Shown here piece by piece: positions 23,192 to 33,534 of a stretch of DNA of 64,000 nucleotides (the stretch's first letter is position 1; every line of letters starts with the position of its first letter). Source of the DNA: Viola odorata. Its lineage: Eukaryota; Streptophyta; Magnoliopsida; Malpighiales; Violaceae. The stretch covers positions 31,731,475-31,795,474 of the forward strand of contig OY829545.1 of assembly GCA_963691705.1 (NCBI GenBank), in the 5' to 3' direction. The translations under genes and the position numbers were made by a program. A model generated the notes under the pieces. The model was not told where the DNA came from. It searched no databases and was given only the letters and a program-made list of their open reading frames with translations.

Positions 23192-25394
23192 ATGACTGCA
23201 CCCAATCTCCCGTCACATACCGACATTCCAGAAGCTAGCAACGACCTCCGTGGGGCTCCGCCTCTAGTTTTCCAGATCGACGGCGTCTCAGCCGCGAGAC
23301 GACTGCTGGAAACACTCGAGAACGATGATTCAATATCCTCAGAGGACAATTTGCCTGAGGAATCGAATGAGAGTGTCAAGGAAGTCGACCGTGTCGTGGT
23401 TGTGAGCGATGAGGACTCCGATGAAGTCCCCCTTGCGAAAAGGATGCGTTCCTCTGCTCCCGCGTCAACTGGAGAGAGACAGCCGGCGAGAGAGCAGGCT
23501 GTTGAAAAAGATGGCAGTCATCGGAGCATCAAACCCAGCTCCGACTACCACTGCGGCCCCAAAGCCTAAGCCCGTCGTCGCCGCTGCTGTACCGACACCA
23601 CCACCACCACCTCCGGCGAAGAAGCCGATCACCACTGCACCGCCACAGAAATCAGGGCGCATCAAGCAGGTGGCCCACAAGAACACCCCGACTAAGAAGC
23701 CGGTGAGAGTTCCTGATTCATCACCACCGCCTCCAAACCCTAAGAAAGGCAAAACCAGTGCCGGCCCATCCTCTGCCAAAAGCAAAGGCAAACAACAGGT
23801 GATCGAGGAAGCTGCTACTAAGGATGATGAAGACGTTTCAGTCTTGGCCATGCCTCCGGCCAAGACTGCTAAGGTAACTTCTCTTCCTCCCCTGCACACA
23901 CTCAGAGGCTGGTTGAAATTTGACACACCAGACCTCAAGGCCAAATTGCGAGATTTCCATTCCTATGACATTCCTGCATATGCTAGGTTGGAGTTTGATT
24001 TTCTTGATGCTATGGGATTAGGAAATAGAATTAGGGAGTTTGTGTTTGATATTGGTTGGGTCCCTTTTATGTCCATTGAATGTGATGCCTACACTGAATT
24101 GTGCTTAGAGTTTCACACATCCTTCTGGTTTGACGAGGAAACCTTATATGTTAGGGGTAGAGACAAACCTGATTTAGCTGCTGAGGATGTGATTAACTTT
24201 CGGTTGTGTGATAAATGGAGTCACTTGTCTGTTAATGCTTTCAATTCTCTGTTAGGATTTGCATATAGTGATGAGGCCATTTTTGACTATCCCACTGATT
24301 GGGATAATAATGTTGCATTTAGAGAGATCACTGGTGATCCGGATGCAAAGTTTGATAGGAATTCTAAGGCACATGCTATTCTGAACCCTGCACTTAGGAT
24401 GCTCCATAGAGCCTTGTCTATAAACCTTTCAGGGAAGACAAAGGTTTCTGGGAATTTAGCAAAGTCTGAACTATTTTTGCTTTGGTGCATTTTGCACCAG
24501 AAAAAAGTCAACTTAGGCTTATATTTGGTTCAAGTGTTGCATGCTCGTGAGTCTAAAACTAAACTGATTTTTGGGTCCTTGATTACTTGGCTTGCTATTC
24601 AAACTGCTAGTCTTGATTTGTCTGCTGCTGATTTACATAAATATTGCTCCCCCAAAATTCTGGATTTTAGATCCTTCGACCAAATGGGACACTTCCATTT
24701 GGATGGAGAGTTTGTTGCTTGTAATACAGGTTTTACGCCAGTTTCGGAGCACATTTTCTCGAAGAAAAATGTAGGGAAATACAAGTTGTGTCCAGTACAA
24801 ATTCCAGGGGAGCCAGCAGAGGACAATGTTGCCCAGGATCTAGGCCAAGACGCAGGCCAAGACACTACCATTCCTGATGCTGCAGCTGATCTAGGCCGAG
24901 ACGCTGGCCAAGAACCTCCTGCCAGTAACACCAATGAGCCTCCAACATGGGCCAGGGAATTTCAAGCTCGCCAACTGCTCATCCTTGAGCAGCAGGTGAT
25001 TATCCTGGATCGTCTAGGCCAAGACAAGCCCCAAGACAAAGCGCAAGACCCTTCATCCGCATCCACCAGTACAGAGGTACCTCGTTGGGCCCAAATACTA
25101 AATGACCGACAAGATGTCCTCCTCGAGCAGATGAAACTCACCAGGACCAACGTTCTCCACATCTATCAACATCTGCAGGGCCACATGACGATCCTCAAAG
25201 CTCTATAGAACAATTTGAGCTCTGATAGCGAGTCCTCTGATGAGGAGGATGATCCCAAACCCCCAGCACCGCCAGCACAGACTCCACATTCGTCTGTGCC
25301 CCAGCCTTCTCTACGAGATCCCAAGCCAAAAGACCTTCCAGACCAGAGTCTAGGCCAAGCTTCTGGCCAAGACACTCAGCCTCCAGCGGCTTAA
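23192..25394 (+). pseudogene. Athila A third ORF (env-like position), broken
   Basis: This ORF stands downstream of integrase, where Athila elements carry an extra gene that has been called env-like. The first 100 or so residues are acidic and Ser-rich (23192-~23500). A frameshift near 23500-23560 leads into the main frame, which has a Pro/Lys-rich linker and a conserved globular region (~23890-24800, e.g. 'RGWLKFDTPDLKAKL', 'LLWCILHQKKVNLGLYLVQV'), typical of Athila ORF proteins. The C-terminal region repeats Leu-Gly-Gln-Asp / Gly-Gln-Asp, encoded by A motifs. A stop at 25206-25208 interrupts the frame, which otherwise continues to 25394. I see no signal peptide or convincing membrane segment, so a true envelope function is doubtful. 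Confidence 0.75.
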
Positions 25395-26404
25395 GCTACT
25401 TTAGCCCCCAGGTCGTTTCTTTCTTCTCTTTTTATTTTCTACCTTTTATTTCCTTTCTCTCCCCACAATGAGGACATAGCTGATGTGTGTCATTTTGAGT
25501 CAATTTTTTTGTTTTAAGTTTTCTTTTTACATTAGTTTGCCCAGTTTTGAGTCTGCTGTTTGCATGATTTTTATTTTTGTATTTTCCTTGCATGTTTGAG
25601 TCTGTTTTGTTGAGTGCTCAGCAGGAAATCCAGATTTTTGCCTAGGCTGTTTAGTGTACAACCGAAACCACATTTAGACACTTGTTTAGGCGAAATAATG
25701 ATATAGTGACAGGGAAGCGAATGAGCGCAACTAGATCAATGCCTACGGGTCATATACTCTAATGGTTCCCAAACACTGCCTATCCACATGGTCGTAAGGA
25801 CATTTAGCTAAAAATTCAACTCTCATTAGGGTAACTAGGTTAGCTGCCAAATGATTTGAGTGTGCTGTTCTATCCGAAGTAAGTGTGAGACATTAAAAAG
25901 GTGTTGGAACGTCACAGGACAGACATAGCAAAGGTGGAAGTTCCAGCAGAAAAGAACAAGCTCTGTCTATGTGCCGTGTCTGTAAAAATACAAAGGACAC
26001 TTAGTATGCCTAAATAAAACAAATAAAAAAAGTTATCACAAGGGCATAGAAAAATTTTGAAAAAAAAATCTGTCAAAGTGATTCAAATGGCACCAGTCTT
26101 TAGGCACTTTTGGATAGATGTCACATGGTGGGACTCAAATCAGTGGTAAGCCAGTTGCCCTATACTTTATCATAATATCTTGCGAGGTGTCTTGATACCA
26201 TGTGGATGGGGTATGTTTAGGGTATTGATCTGTCCTTGTTAGTCTAGCATTAGGTCAGCTAGACAAGTGTCTTGGTGATTTCAGTTGTACAGTGGTCAGC
26301 CGAAGGAGGAAATCTGGAAATCCTGGTGTCGTTTGTTTATGTCTTTGATGTGTCTTTAATTTTCTTTTCTTTTGAGTCTGTATGCTTGGGGGCAAGCATA
26401 GTTT
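25395..26404 (+). other. 3' untranslated region of Athila A
   Basis: About 1 kb with no recognised gene lies between the third ORF and the 3' polypurine tract. Short frames there are not supported by any similarity. Confidence 0.6.
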
Positions 26405-26418
26405 AAGTGTGGGGAATT
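26402..26418 (+). promoter_or_regulatory. 3' polypurine tract of Athila A
   Basis: TTTAAGTGTGGGGAATT immediately precedes the TG of the 3' LTR. This matches the usual Athila tract. Confidence 0.85.
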
Positions 26419-27958
26419 TGATTGCATTGCATTTCATCATGTTTTATTGTCCATTTACTAGTTTATTTGGACAGTAAACCTACTGAATTACCTTCGATTT
26501 CCCCTTTTCTTTGCAGTTCTGGTCTGTTGGCAGAACATTAAAGTTTCTGATTTGGATAGCTGAAGCTGATTTTCCTAGTCTTGGCCTAGACTTCGGCCAA
26601 GACACATTCGCATCTCAAGTAGCACACCAGTCAGATCGTCTTGGCCTAGACTTCGGCCAAGACTCTTTTCACGATACAAGACAGTTGAGAAGTAGCGTTG
26701 GCACCCCTTTTGGGCTTCGCTTCGCGTGGGCCTTGGCTGCTGGCAGGCCGCTTCTATTCGCAAATCTAGAGGGATCTGAAGCCTATCTTATGAAGAATCC
26801 TAAGGGATCTCCCTTTTTTGTATTTGCGATCTTATTTCCAATTTCAAACAATTTATTGTTACAATCTTTTTAGAGATTTTCTAGGAAGTTTAGTTGAAGT
26901 GGGACAGAGGAGTTTTAGGGCTATTTAGCCAAACATTGTTCCTCCTCTGTCCGGGATCGGATTCCGACCTTCTTCTTCTCTTTTCTTCTTCTTCGACATT
27001 GTTAAACCTTGCTCCGGATTTTATTTAAAATCTCAGATTTATTATTTATGCAAAAATATATATTGTCTTTTTAATTATGAGTATGATTAGCTAAGCACCT
27101 ATTCTTGGTAAGGGTTGATGAGCTGAAGTTCTTATGCATTCGTGAGATTAAACTGTGCGTTATAATCTTTTTACTTGTATTTATTTATTTCTTAAGCTTA
27201 ATTCATCGCTTACTCACTAGAGACAAGGTTTGATCATCCTTGCACTCTAGTAGAGAAGAGTTGTAGCCGGTCTAGACGGAAAGGGGGCACCCGTCGGCTA
27301 GACAAAGTAGGCAACTAGTCTCGAGCTAGACTAGAAGAAATAAGCAATCTAGGTCAAGACCAGATTGACAACCTAGGATCTCCATAGGGAGATACCTTGG
27401 CCTAGGTACTGTCTTCCCCTATACCATTGAGGAAGCGAACAACCATTCAAGACAGCAGTCAAACGGATAAACCCTTTAACCAGTAAGGTGTCCCTTGGCT
27501 AGGATTATCAGGAAAGGGAGCACCCGCCAGGTAATTTGAAGAGGAGGGAAGACAGGAGTGAACAGGAGCACCTCCACTCTATAGCAGTAATATAAGCAAA
27601 GAGATGAATATATTTTATTCCATGATCGAAGCATAAGAACAAAGCTCTCATATCGCCCTTACCTGGAATTTCCTTTTATCGGATTTACGACAATCTTGAC
27701 CCCAGTCTTGACCAAGACTTTGGCCAATACTATTTTAAACTGCTTTCACTTCTTTCCGTTTTATCTTCAGTTTCAGATTCCACCCAATCAAAACTCAGTG
27801 ACGAGGAAGTCAACCCAAGAATTACAATTCCTAGAGGTCTCTGTGGACGATCCTCTTACCATCATCTACAAACTCTTGTAGACAGTGATAAGTTGTATTT
27901 CTACCCCCAATTCCATACCTATTTCACTATTATATTTGACGTGTTCGACGCGCGATCA
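26419..27958 (+). repeat. 3' LTR of Athila A
   Basis: This is the partner of 15401-16939, 1540 bp, with about 20 substitutions and one single-base length difference by eye. It ends CGACGCGCGATCA before the gacac duplication. Confidence 0.95.
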
Positions 27959-27963
27959 GACAC

Positions 27964-28470
27964 ATCTCCTAAATATTTGGTCCTTACCTATATTCCACAT
28001 ATACGGTTCATCCCACAAAGTATTTTGAATCTCTTTTTACCTTTTCCCTTTCTTGGTAAGACATGTTCTGATCAACCTTACCTGATGCCAAATAATTAGC
28101 CATGTCTAAATGCCAGGGTCTCTCTATCAGGGAAAGGATAAGGGTCTCATCAGGTCCTTTTCCCAGGGCAAAGAAAAGGCTCTCGTCAGGAAACTCCTCC
28201 TTGACTACTTGTGAGTCTGGTTCCACTAGGATTCTACTCAAATGGTCCGTTACTAGATTCTCTTTACCACTCTTATCCTTGATCTCCAGGTTGAACTCTT
28301 GTAACAGGAGGATCCACCCGATCAACCTAGGTTTCGTTTCCTTCTTGATCAACAGATAACGCAACACTGCATGGTCAGAATAAACAATCACTTTAGTGCC
28401 AAGTAAATATGCACAAAATTTATCTAATGCGAAAATAATAGCAAAAAACTCCTTTTCGGTGTCTTCTTAG
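27964..28470 (-). pseudogene. pol: Athila B RNase H and RNase H-integrase linker
   Basis: The minus strand encodes the end of an Athila RNase H: '[15 protein letters not shown]' (catalytic Glu), '[19 protein letters not shown]' (catalytic Asp) and '[12 protein letters not shown]'. A linker runs into the insertion point of element A and continues as integrase at 15395. The open part is 28008-28391. On the upstream side the frame jumps directly from the RT start to RNase H at about 28470, so the intervening RT palm is deleted. Confidence 0.8.
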
Positions 28471-28479
28471 GCACCACCT

Positions 28480-29460
28480 GCACAGGACTCACCCAAGAGT
28501 TGTCAGAAATAGGATATATTACACCAATATCTAAGAGTTTCAAATCCTCTTTTTTAACTACGTCCATCATAGGAGGATTAAGCCTCCTTTGTGGCTACCT
28601 TATGGTCTTACTGTCGTCGTCTAGATGGATCTTATGAGTGCAGATGGTAGGGGGGATCCCCTTGATATCCGCTATCATCCAACCTATGGCTTCCTTATTA
28701 TCTTTCAAGACTCTTAGAAGTCTTTCTTCCTCCACTCTGGTCATCTTATTAGATATGATTACTAGCAGGCTCTCTCCCAGACCTAAGAAAGAGTACTTTA
28801 GATGACTCGGTAAAGTCTTCAATTCCAGGTCTAGGGCCGAGCACAAACTACTTCTTCGATCTCCTCTCTAACTTCCACTTTTTTTATCTAATTCATCCAT
28901 CTTGATGTAGTCGATACCCCTGGTGAGAACATATTCCAAAGGGTCAGTGTTCTCAAGGTCATAAATATCCTTATCATCCAGATCAATATGATTCACAAAA
29001 TTAACACAATGCAAATCTTCAGGATATCTCATAGCATCATACATATTGAAAGAAATAATTTTGCCCATAAACTCCAAGGTTAAACATCCTCCAAAAATGT
29101 CAATTTTAGCCCTGGCAGTCCTTAAGAAAGGTCTACCTAACAAAATTTTAGTTGACTTAGAAGCATGTTCATTTCCCATGTCAACCACATAAAAGTCCAC
29201 AGGAAATACAAAGTCATTAACCTGTACTAACACGTCTTCAATTACCCCAACAGGATAAATAATAGACCTATCAGTTAATTGGATGACGACTCTAGTTTCT
29301 TTCAATTCACCAAAATTCAGACTTTTAAAAATGGTTAACGGTAAAACATTTATTCCAACACCCAAGTCACACAGTGCCTTCTCAATGACATGCTCTCCAA
29401 TCTTACAAGGAATCACGAAGGTTCCTCCATCTTTACACTTATTCGGTAGTTTCTTCTAAA
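28480..29460 (-). pseudogene. pol: Athila B protease and truncated RT start
   Basis: The protease part (29416-28868, open) has the Athila 'CDLGVGINVLPL' and 'KILLGRPFLRTARAKIDIF' and would process the polyprotein. A second open piece (28846-28595) carries the RT N-terminal region ('EAIGWMIADIKGIPPTICTH'). The translation then reaches '[12 protein letters not shown]' near 28480 and meets RNase H sequence. Compared with A, about 0.9 kb (A 20090 to 21010), including the YxDD-box region, is missing. Stops and shifts separate the pieces. Confidence 0.8.
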
Positions 29461-29588
29461 AAATGGCAGAAACATTTTCATTTAGATTGGTTCTTTCCAC
29501 TCCTGCAAGCTTTTTCTTATTAGTACACAATTCTTTTAAAAACTTAGCATACTTAGGAACTTGTGAAATCATGTCAAGAAGAGGAACA

Positions 29589-30732
29589 TTAATAGCTACT
29601 TTTTGAAATAAATCTAAAATAGCTTTCTCTTCCTTCGCATTCCTGTTCCTTCTTGGGAACCACTAGCTCTAGAATAGGAATTACCTTGATTGGTTTTTTA
29701 GGAATTACCTCTACCTCTGGTTCGAACTGATCTAATAGTGGCACTGCTGATGGCTTCTTTCCCAGACCTGGGGAAGAGATTGTTCTGTCTAGAATCTCCG
29801 TCCCGCTCCTCAATGTCATTGCACTAACATTATGTTTCGGGTTGTCTACAGTATTTGATGGAAACCTCCCTCCTTGCTTCTGGTTCTGAAGTTCCAGTCT
29901 GATTTCACCTACCTGCCTAGCTAAATTTTCCATGCTAGCTTGGGAAGATTTTATGTATTGGAGAAGGGTTTCTTCTAAAGGAACACCGGTGGTTTCAAGG
30001 GGTTGTTGTGGGGATAGAAGTTGTGGAACATTAGGTCTAGGTATGAAGTTTTGTAGGTTCATGGGTGGTGTCTGGTTTGGATGTGATTGTTGGCTAGTGT
30101 TTGAATCAAATGGTTGGCTCTTGTTAGTGTACAATTTTGTAGAGCGCCTCCAGCAGCTCCATCTAGCATCAATTTGTCCTTGTTGCACATCCCATCATAA
30201 AAGTATTGTATGAGGTTATGTTCTGAGACTCCATGGTTTGGGCAAATCTCCTGCAAATCTTTAAACTGTTGGTAGTATTCTCCGAAGTCCTCATTTGGAG
30301 CATGATGGATCGACACTATATTTTTCCTAGTGTTCCTTGCCTTGCTAGAAGACCAATACTTGTTAAGGAAAATACTCAGCATCTGGGGCCATGTATTTAT
30401 GGAGTTATGTGGTAGACTAAGAAACCAGTTCCTAACTCCAAGGTCCAAGGGAAGGCTCTGAGTTTAGCTCAGTTTATGTCTACACGAGGTGGTTTGAGGG
30501 TTTCACATTCCCAATGGAGACTTTGGAGATGCTTAAAGGGGTTCTCGTTTGGTAAGTCGTAGAACTTTTTGAAATTATGGATTGTATTTAGCTTTAGGTT
30601 CCAGTCATGCTCTACGAGTGGGTATTGGATACAAAAGTAGGTAATCGATGCTGGTCCATCATTGTTCATCTGCCTAAGGGTCTGCTCAGGTGGCGGTGGT
30701 GGTGGTGGTGCATCATGGTTAAGGTTATCCAT
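29589..30732 (-). pseudogene. gag: Athila B gag, broken
   Basis: The minus-strand frame begins Met-Asp-Asn-Leu-Asn at 30732 with a Pro run. It carries the Athila Gag core ('NTIHNFKKFYDLPNENPFKH', 'WPQMLSIFLNKYWSSSKARN', 'YYQQFKDLQEICPNHGVSEH') and then 'VDNPKHNVSAMTLRSG' near 29830, the same order as gag of element A. Breaks lie near 30470 and 30170-30060. The region with the CCHC knuckle present in A seems to be missing in B: sequence jumps from the core to the Gln-rich tail near 30150, so a second internal deletion is likely. Confidence 0.8.
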
Positions 30733-30964
30733 TTCTAGCTGATATAGGATTTGGTGGTCTCTGGCTACTGATGAACTCTATCCCAGGTCTGGGATAGAGT
30801 CAAGTGACTGCGACTGTGTAGAACTATTCTCTGATTCTGTCCTCTGTTGCTTAGCTCGCTTCTTGTATTGTGTTTCCTTACGTGTAATCTCTTGATTATA
30901 CTGAATCAATGGCGAACCAGAGGACTTGGTCATAAAATAAAGAAAACTAATTAGTACCGATGAA

Positions 30965-30982
30965 TCTCCGACAATGGCGCCA
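30965..30982 (-). promoter_or_regulatory. Primer binding site of Athila B
   Basis: The minus strand reads TGGCGCCATTGTCGGAGA five bases after the LTR end, the Athila tRNA-Asp-type site. Confidence 0.8.
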
Positions 30983-30987
30983 AAATT

Positions 30988-32377
30988 TGATGGTAGCCAA
31001 AACCGTCAAAATTAATTAAAGTACAATTCACCATGCAAATGTTATGAAAAATAGTAGCAAGTGGTAGAAAGGATCGTTCCTCAGGGATTCGGTGGTTAAT
31101 TTCAATTCTTTGTAATGACTTGAAATATGAAAATGGTAAATACCAATAATAGAATGTTCGATGCAATTAATTAAAGAAACAAAAATAACGAAAGTAGTAA
31201 ACATAGTGAGTTGGTGTATTTAAGTGGTAATAACTTCCCAGTAAAGACTCTATCTGACCCATGATTCATGCTAATTGATCATTGATGCAAGTGTATTTAA
31301 ACCAAACTTGCTCTCCTCCTAATGGCTACAGAAACCAGGTTGGTCACCTAGATCTCTTACTCTCCTCCTACACAAGATTCCTAAAGAGACACTCTATTAG
31401 AAACCTCTAATCGACTCAATAACCCTAAGAGACACTCTATAGGATTTAATTGAATGATTGATAAAAATACGGGGAAAGACCTATCCCAGGTCTGGGAGAG
31501 AGATGTGTCTACTCCTATAAACTTGATCATACCCTTTCTCTAATCTAATCCGTCGATTAGTTAGTTGCCTTCGTATTCCCCTCAACAATGTAGACTCCAA
31601 TGTTTTAAGAAAAGACTGTAATTATGCAAGTTCTAAATGAAGTTGATCAAGCTTTAAATAAAACAAGAATAATTTGACATTTAATTAAAAAGGGTAGAAA
31701 TATAAGTTTTGGAATTTATGAAGAACAATTCGATCTCACAATTGATGAATCATGGACAGAGAATCTTTACCAAGAAGAAAGTGTTTAGCCTACGACAGAC
31801 ATAATAGTACAAAGAAATAAATATGCATAAATTGTAATTAAATTGAAGAAGAAAATAAAACACAAGTTCAAGCTGCTACAATGGCAGAAAAGTAGAGAGA
31901 AAAGCGGAGGAAGAAGAGACATCCCAATCGACTTTAAAAATAGAAATCCTAATCGTTCAAAGTTCTAAGGTGATAAGGATAAAATCAAATAAAATTAAAT
32001 TATTTTAAATCTCCTAAACTGAATATAGGAGTACAACCCAAGAAAGAGTTCTAATCGGAGAAGGATTTCTTCAGAACAGCTCTTCTGGAAGCAGACAACT
32101 CGCATCCAGCTCACGGCCAAGGCCAGTCCAATTTCTCATTAATCCAGTTGACTCTGATCAACATTGCGAATCCTCGCCTTATCCCAGGCCTGGGATAGAG
32201 TCTGCTTCCTTTCCACCAAAACTAGCTCTAAACAGGTGTTTCCAGCTCCTAAAGAATAATTTGCTTCTCAGCCACGTAATCTGCGAAAAGGAATGGAAAA
32301 CCCATACATTAGCAGTATCATCATCCTAAAAGAGGCCTAAAGGATGATGAATAATATGACATTAAACGCTCAAATCA
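30988..32377 (-). repeat. 5' LTR of Athila B
   Basis: On the plus strand the LTR runs from TGATGGTAGCC to CGCTCAAATCA, 1390 bp. The inner end is fixed by the primer site. The outer end at 32377 is inferred by likeness to the LTR start of A and to the LTR at 58819-60209, which is 1391 bp with the same layout. Palindromic B motifs stand at 31482 and 32180. Confidence 0.75.
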
Positions 32378-33370
32378 CATACTTACCTAATCGGAACATT
32401 TTATTCCTTAATAATTTAACCTAATACTAATTATAAGATTAATCCAAATCTAATTCTAGTTTGGACTAAAACATCCTTTAACTCAATCAATTTTACTATG
32501 AATGTCAAAGCAAAACATGCTTCTTTGGAAACTCAATCAATTTTACTATGAATGTCAAAGCAAAACATGCTTCTTTGGAACATCCGTTTGTTAAACCAGA
32601 ACAGATTACATTTTTCAATCTTCTGTTAACCCCTTTTAATAAAAAATTAATCTAGTTCAAGCATGGTAGAGCCTCGAAAGAGGATAACTTTCTTAACATG
32701 ATTTTCTCTATTCTCCATATTCGAATCTAAAATCTGAGTTAAAAATGGACAAAAATCTTACTACTTGTTTATAACCAAAATCGATAAACTAGAACAGATT
32801 ATTAAAACATTCTTAGCTATACATTGAAAATAACTAAATAAATAAAAAAAGGTAGAAAAGAAATGGTGACGTTGACAACATTACAAGGGCAGAAAATCAA
32901 AATAGTTTTTCCTTTTCTTGCAGACTGCCATGACTAGTTCTTCCTTTTTTTTCCTGTTAAACATGTCAAATAAAATCAATAATAAATGGTTTTGATTAAT
33001 AGTTTGACATTCCTTTTAACCTAATCTACGTAATTCTCCAACCTATATAAACATGATTATTCTCAATCTACCGCACTTCAAAGTTACAAGGTTTGTTAAA
33101 AACATAGAAGGACAAGAAAAGGAGCAGTGGAAGGAACCCTACAAAACTTTAAACAAAGACTTGGACTTCTTGAATTGTTCTTAGTCTACTTCGATTTATT
33201 TTTGCATTGGTTGTTGGCTGGCAAGGGTTTTATGCCCTTTTCTCCAAATATAGTTGTTTTGACTAATCTTGGCATTCTAGACCACAAACCAGTGGCCTGG
33301 AGCTCTTTCTTCCTTCACACACCTCTAACACGGAAACTTCTTCTCAATTCCTTCCTCTCCAATCAGTCTA
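32378..33370. other. AT-rich spacer upstream of the HIPP gene
   Basis: There is no recognised gene. It includes a perfect tandem duplication at 32480-32579. An 84-codon frame at 33127-33381 is not similar to anything I recognise and overlaps the promoter. Confidence 0.55.
32480..32579. repeat. Perfect 50-bp tandem duplication
   Basis: The block starting AACTCAATCAATTTTACTAT occurs at 32480-32529 and again at 32530-32579 without a difference, which points to a recent duplication. Confidence 0.9.
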
Positions 33371-33373
33371 CAC

Positions 33374-33383
33374 TTATATAAAT
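33374..33383 (+). promoter_or_regulatory. TATA box of the HIPP gene
   Basis: TATATAAATA stands about 155 bp before the start codon. A pyrimidine-rich leader with repeated CATCTT units (33403-33440) follows, as in many plant 5' leaders. Confidence 0.6.
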
Positions 33384-33534
33384 ACAAATTTAAACTCTTT
33401 CACATCATCTTCATCTGCATCTTCATCTTCATCTTCTACTTTAATTATTAGTATTTTATTTCCTTTCTTCAATCTTTGATCGCTCCAAATTCACTATATA
33501 CAAATCCAGATCAGCAAACTAATCCCATCTGACA

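Larger units (their letters stand above)
15401..27958 (+). mobile_element. Athila element A, complete structure, plus strand
   Basis: This 12.56-kb Ty3/gypsy element has LTRs of 1539 and 1540 bp, primer binding site, gag, protease-RT-RNase H-integrase, a third ORF, two polypurine tracts and a perfect 5-bp target duplication. By eye the LTRs differ at roughly 20 positions, about 98.7% identity. With the commonly used plant rate of 1.3e-8 per site per year that would be an insertion on the order of half a million years old. Every coding region carries at least one break, and a catalytic integrase residue is changed, so it cannot move on its own. Copies of a GTCTTGGCC/GGCCAAGAC motif are scattered throughout. 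Confidence 0.92.
15396..27963. other. Target site duplication gacac flanking element A
   Basis: gacac at 15396-15400 and gacac at 27959-27963 directly abut the TG and CA ends of element A's two LTRs, which fixes its borders to the base. Confidence 0.9.
13970..32377 (-). mobile_element. Athila element B, minus strand, split by element A
   Basis: Two minus-strand blocks, 27959-32377 and 13970-15400, join into one Athila-type element: 5' LTR, primer site, gag, protease, RT start, RNase H, integrase, and the beginning of the third ORF. Element A (15401-27958) lies between them with a gacac duplication at each side, so A inserted into B. B lost its 3' LTR: the left edge at ~13970 is a truncation against the chromovirus-like remnant. 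An internal deletion removed most of RT. Confidence 0.75.

Noticed and set aside
23465..23944. 159-codon minus-strand frame rich in Gly and Val
   Set aside because: It is the shadow of the Pro/Lys-rich linker of the third ORF of Athila A.
33127..33381. 84-codon frame upstream of the HIPP gene
   Set aside because: It overlaps the likely promoter and TATA box and has no recognised similarity.
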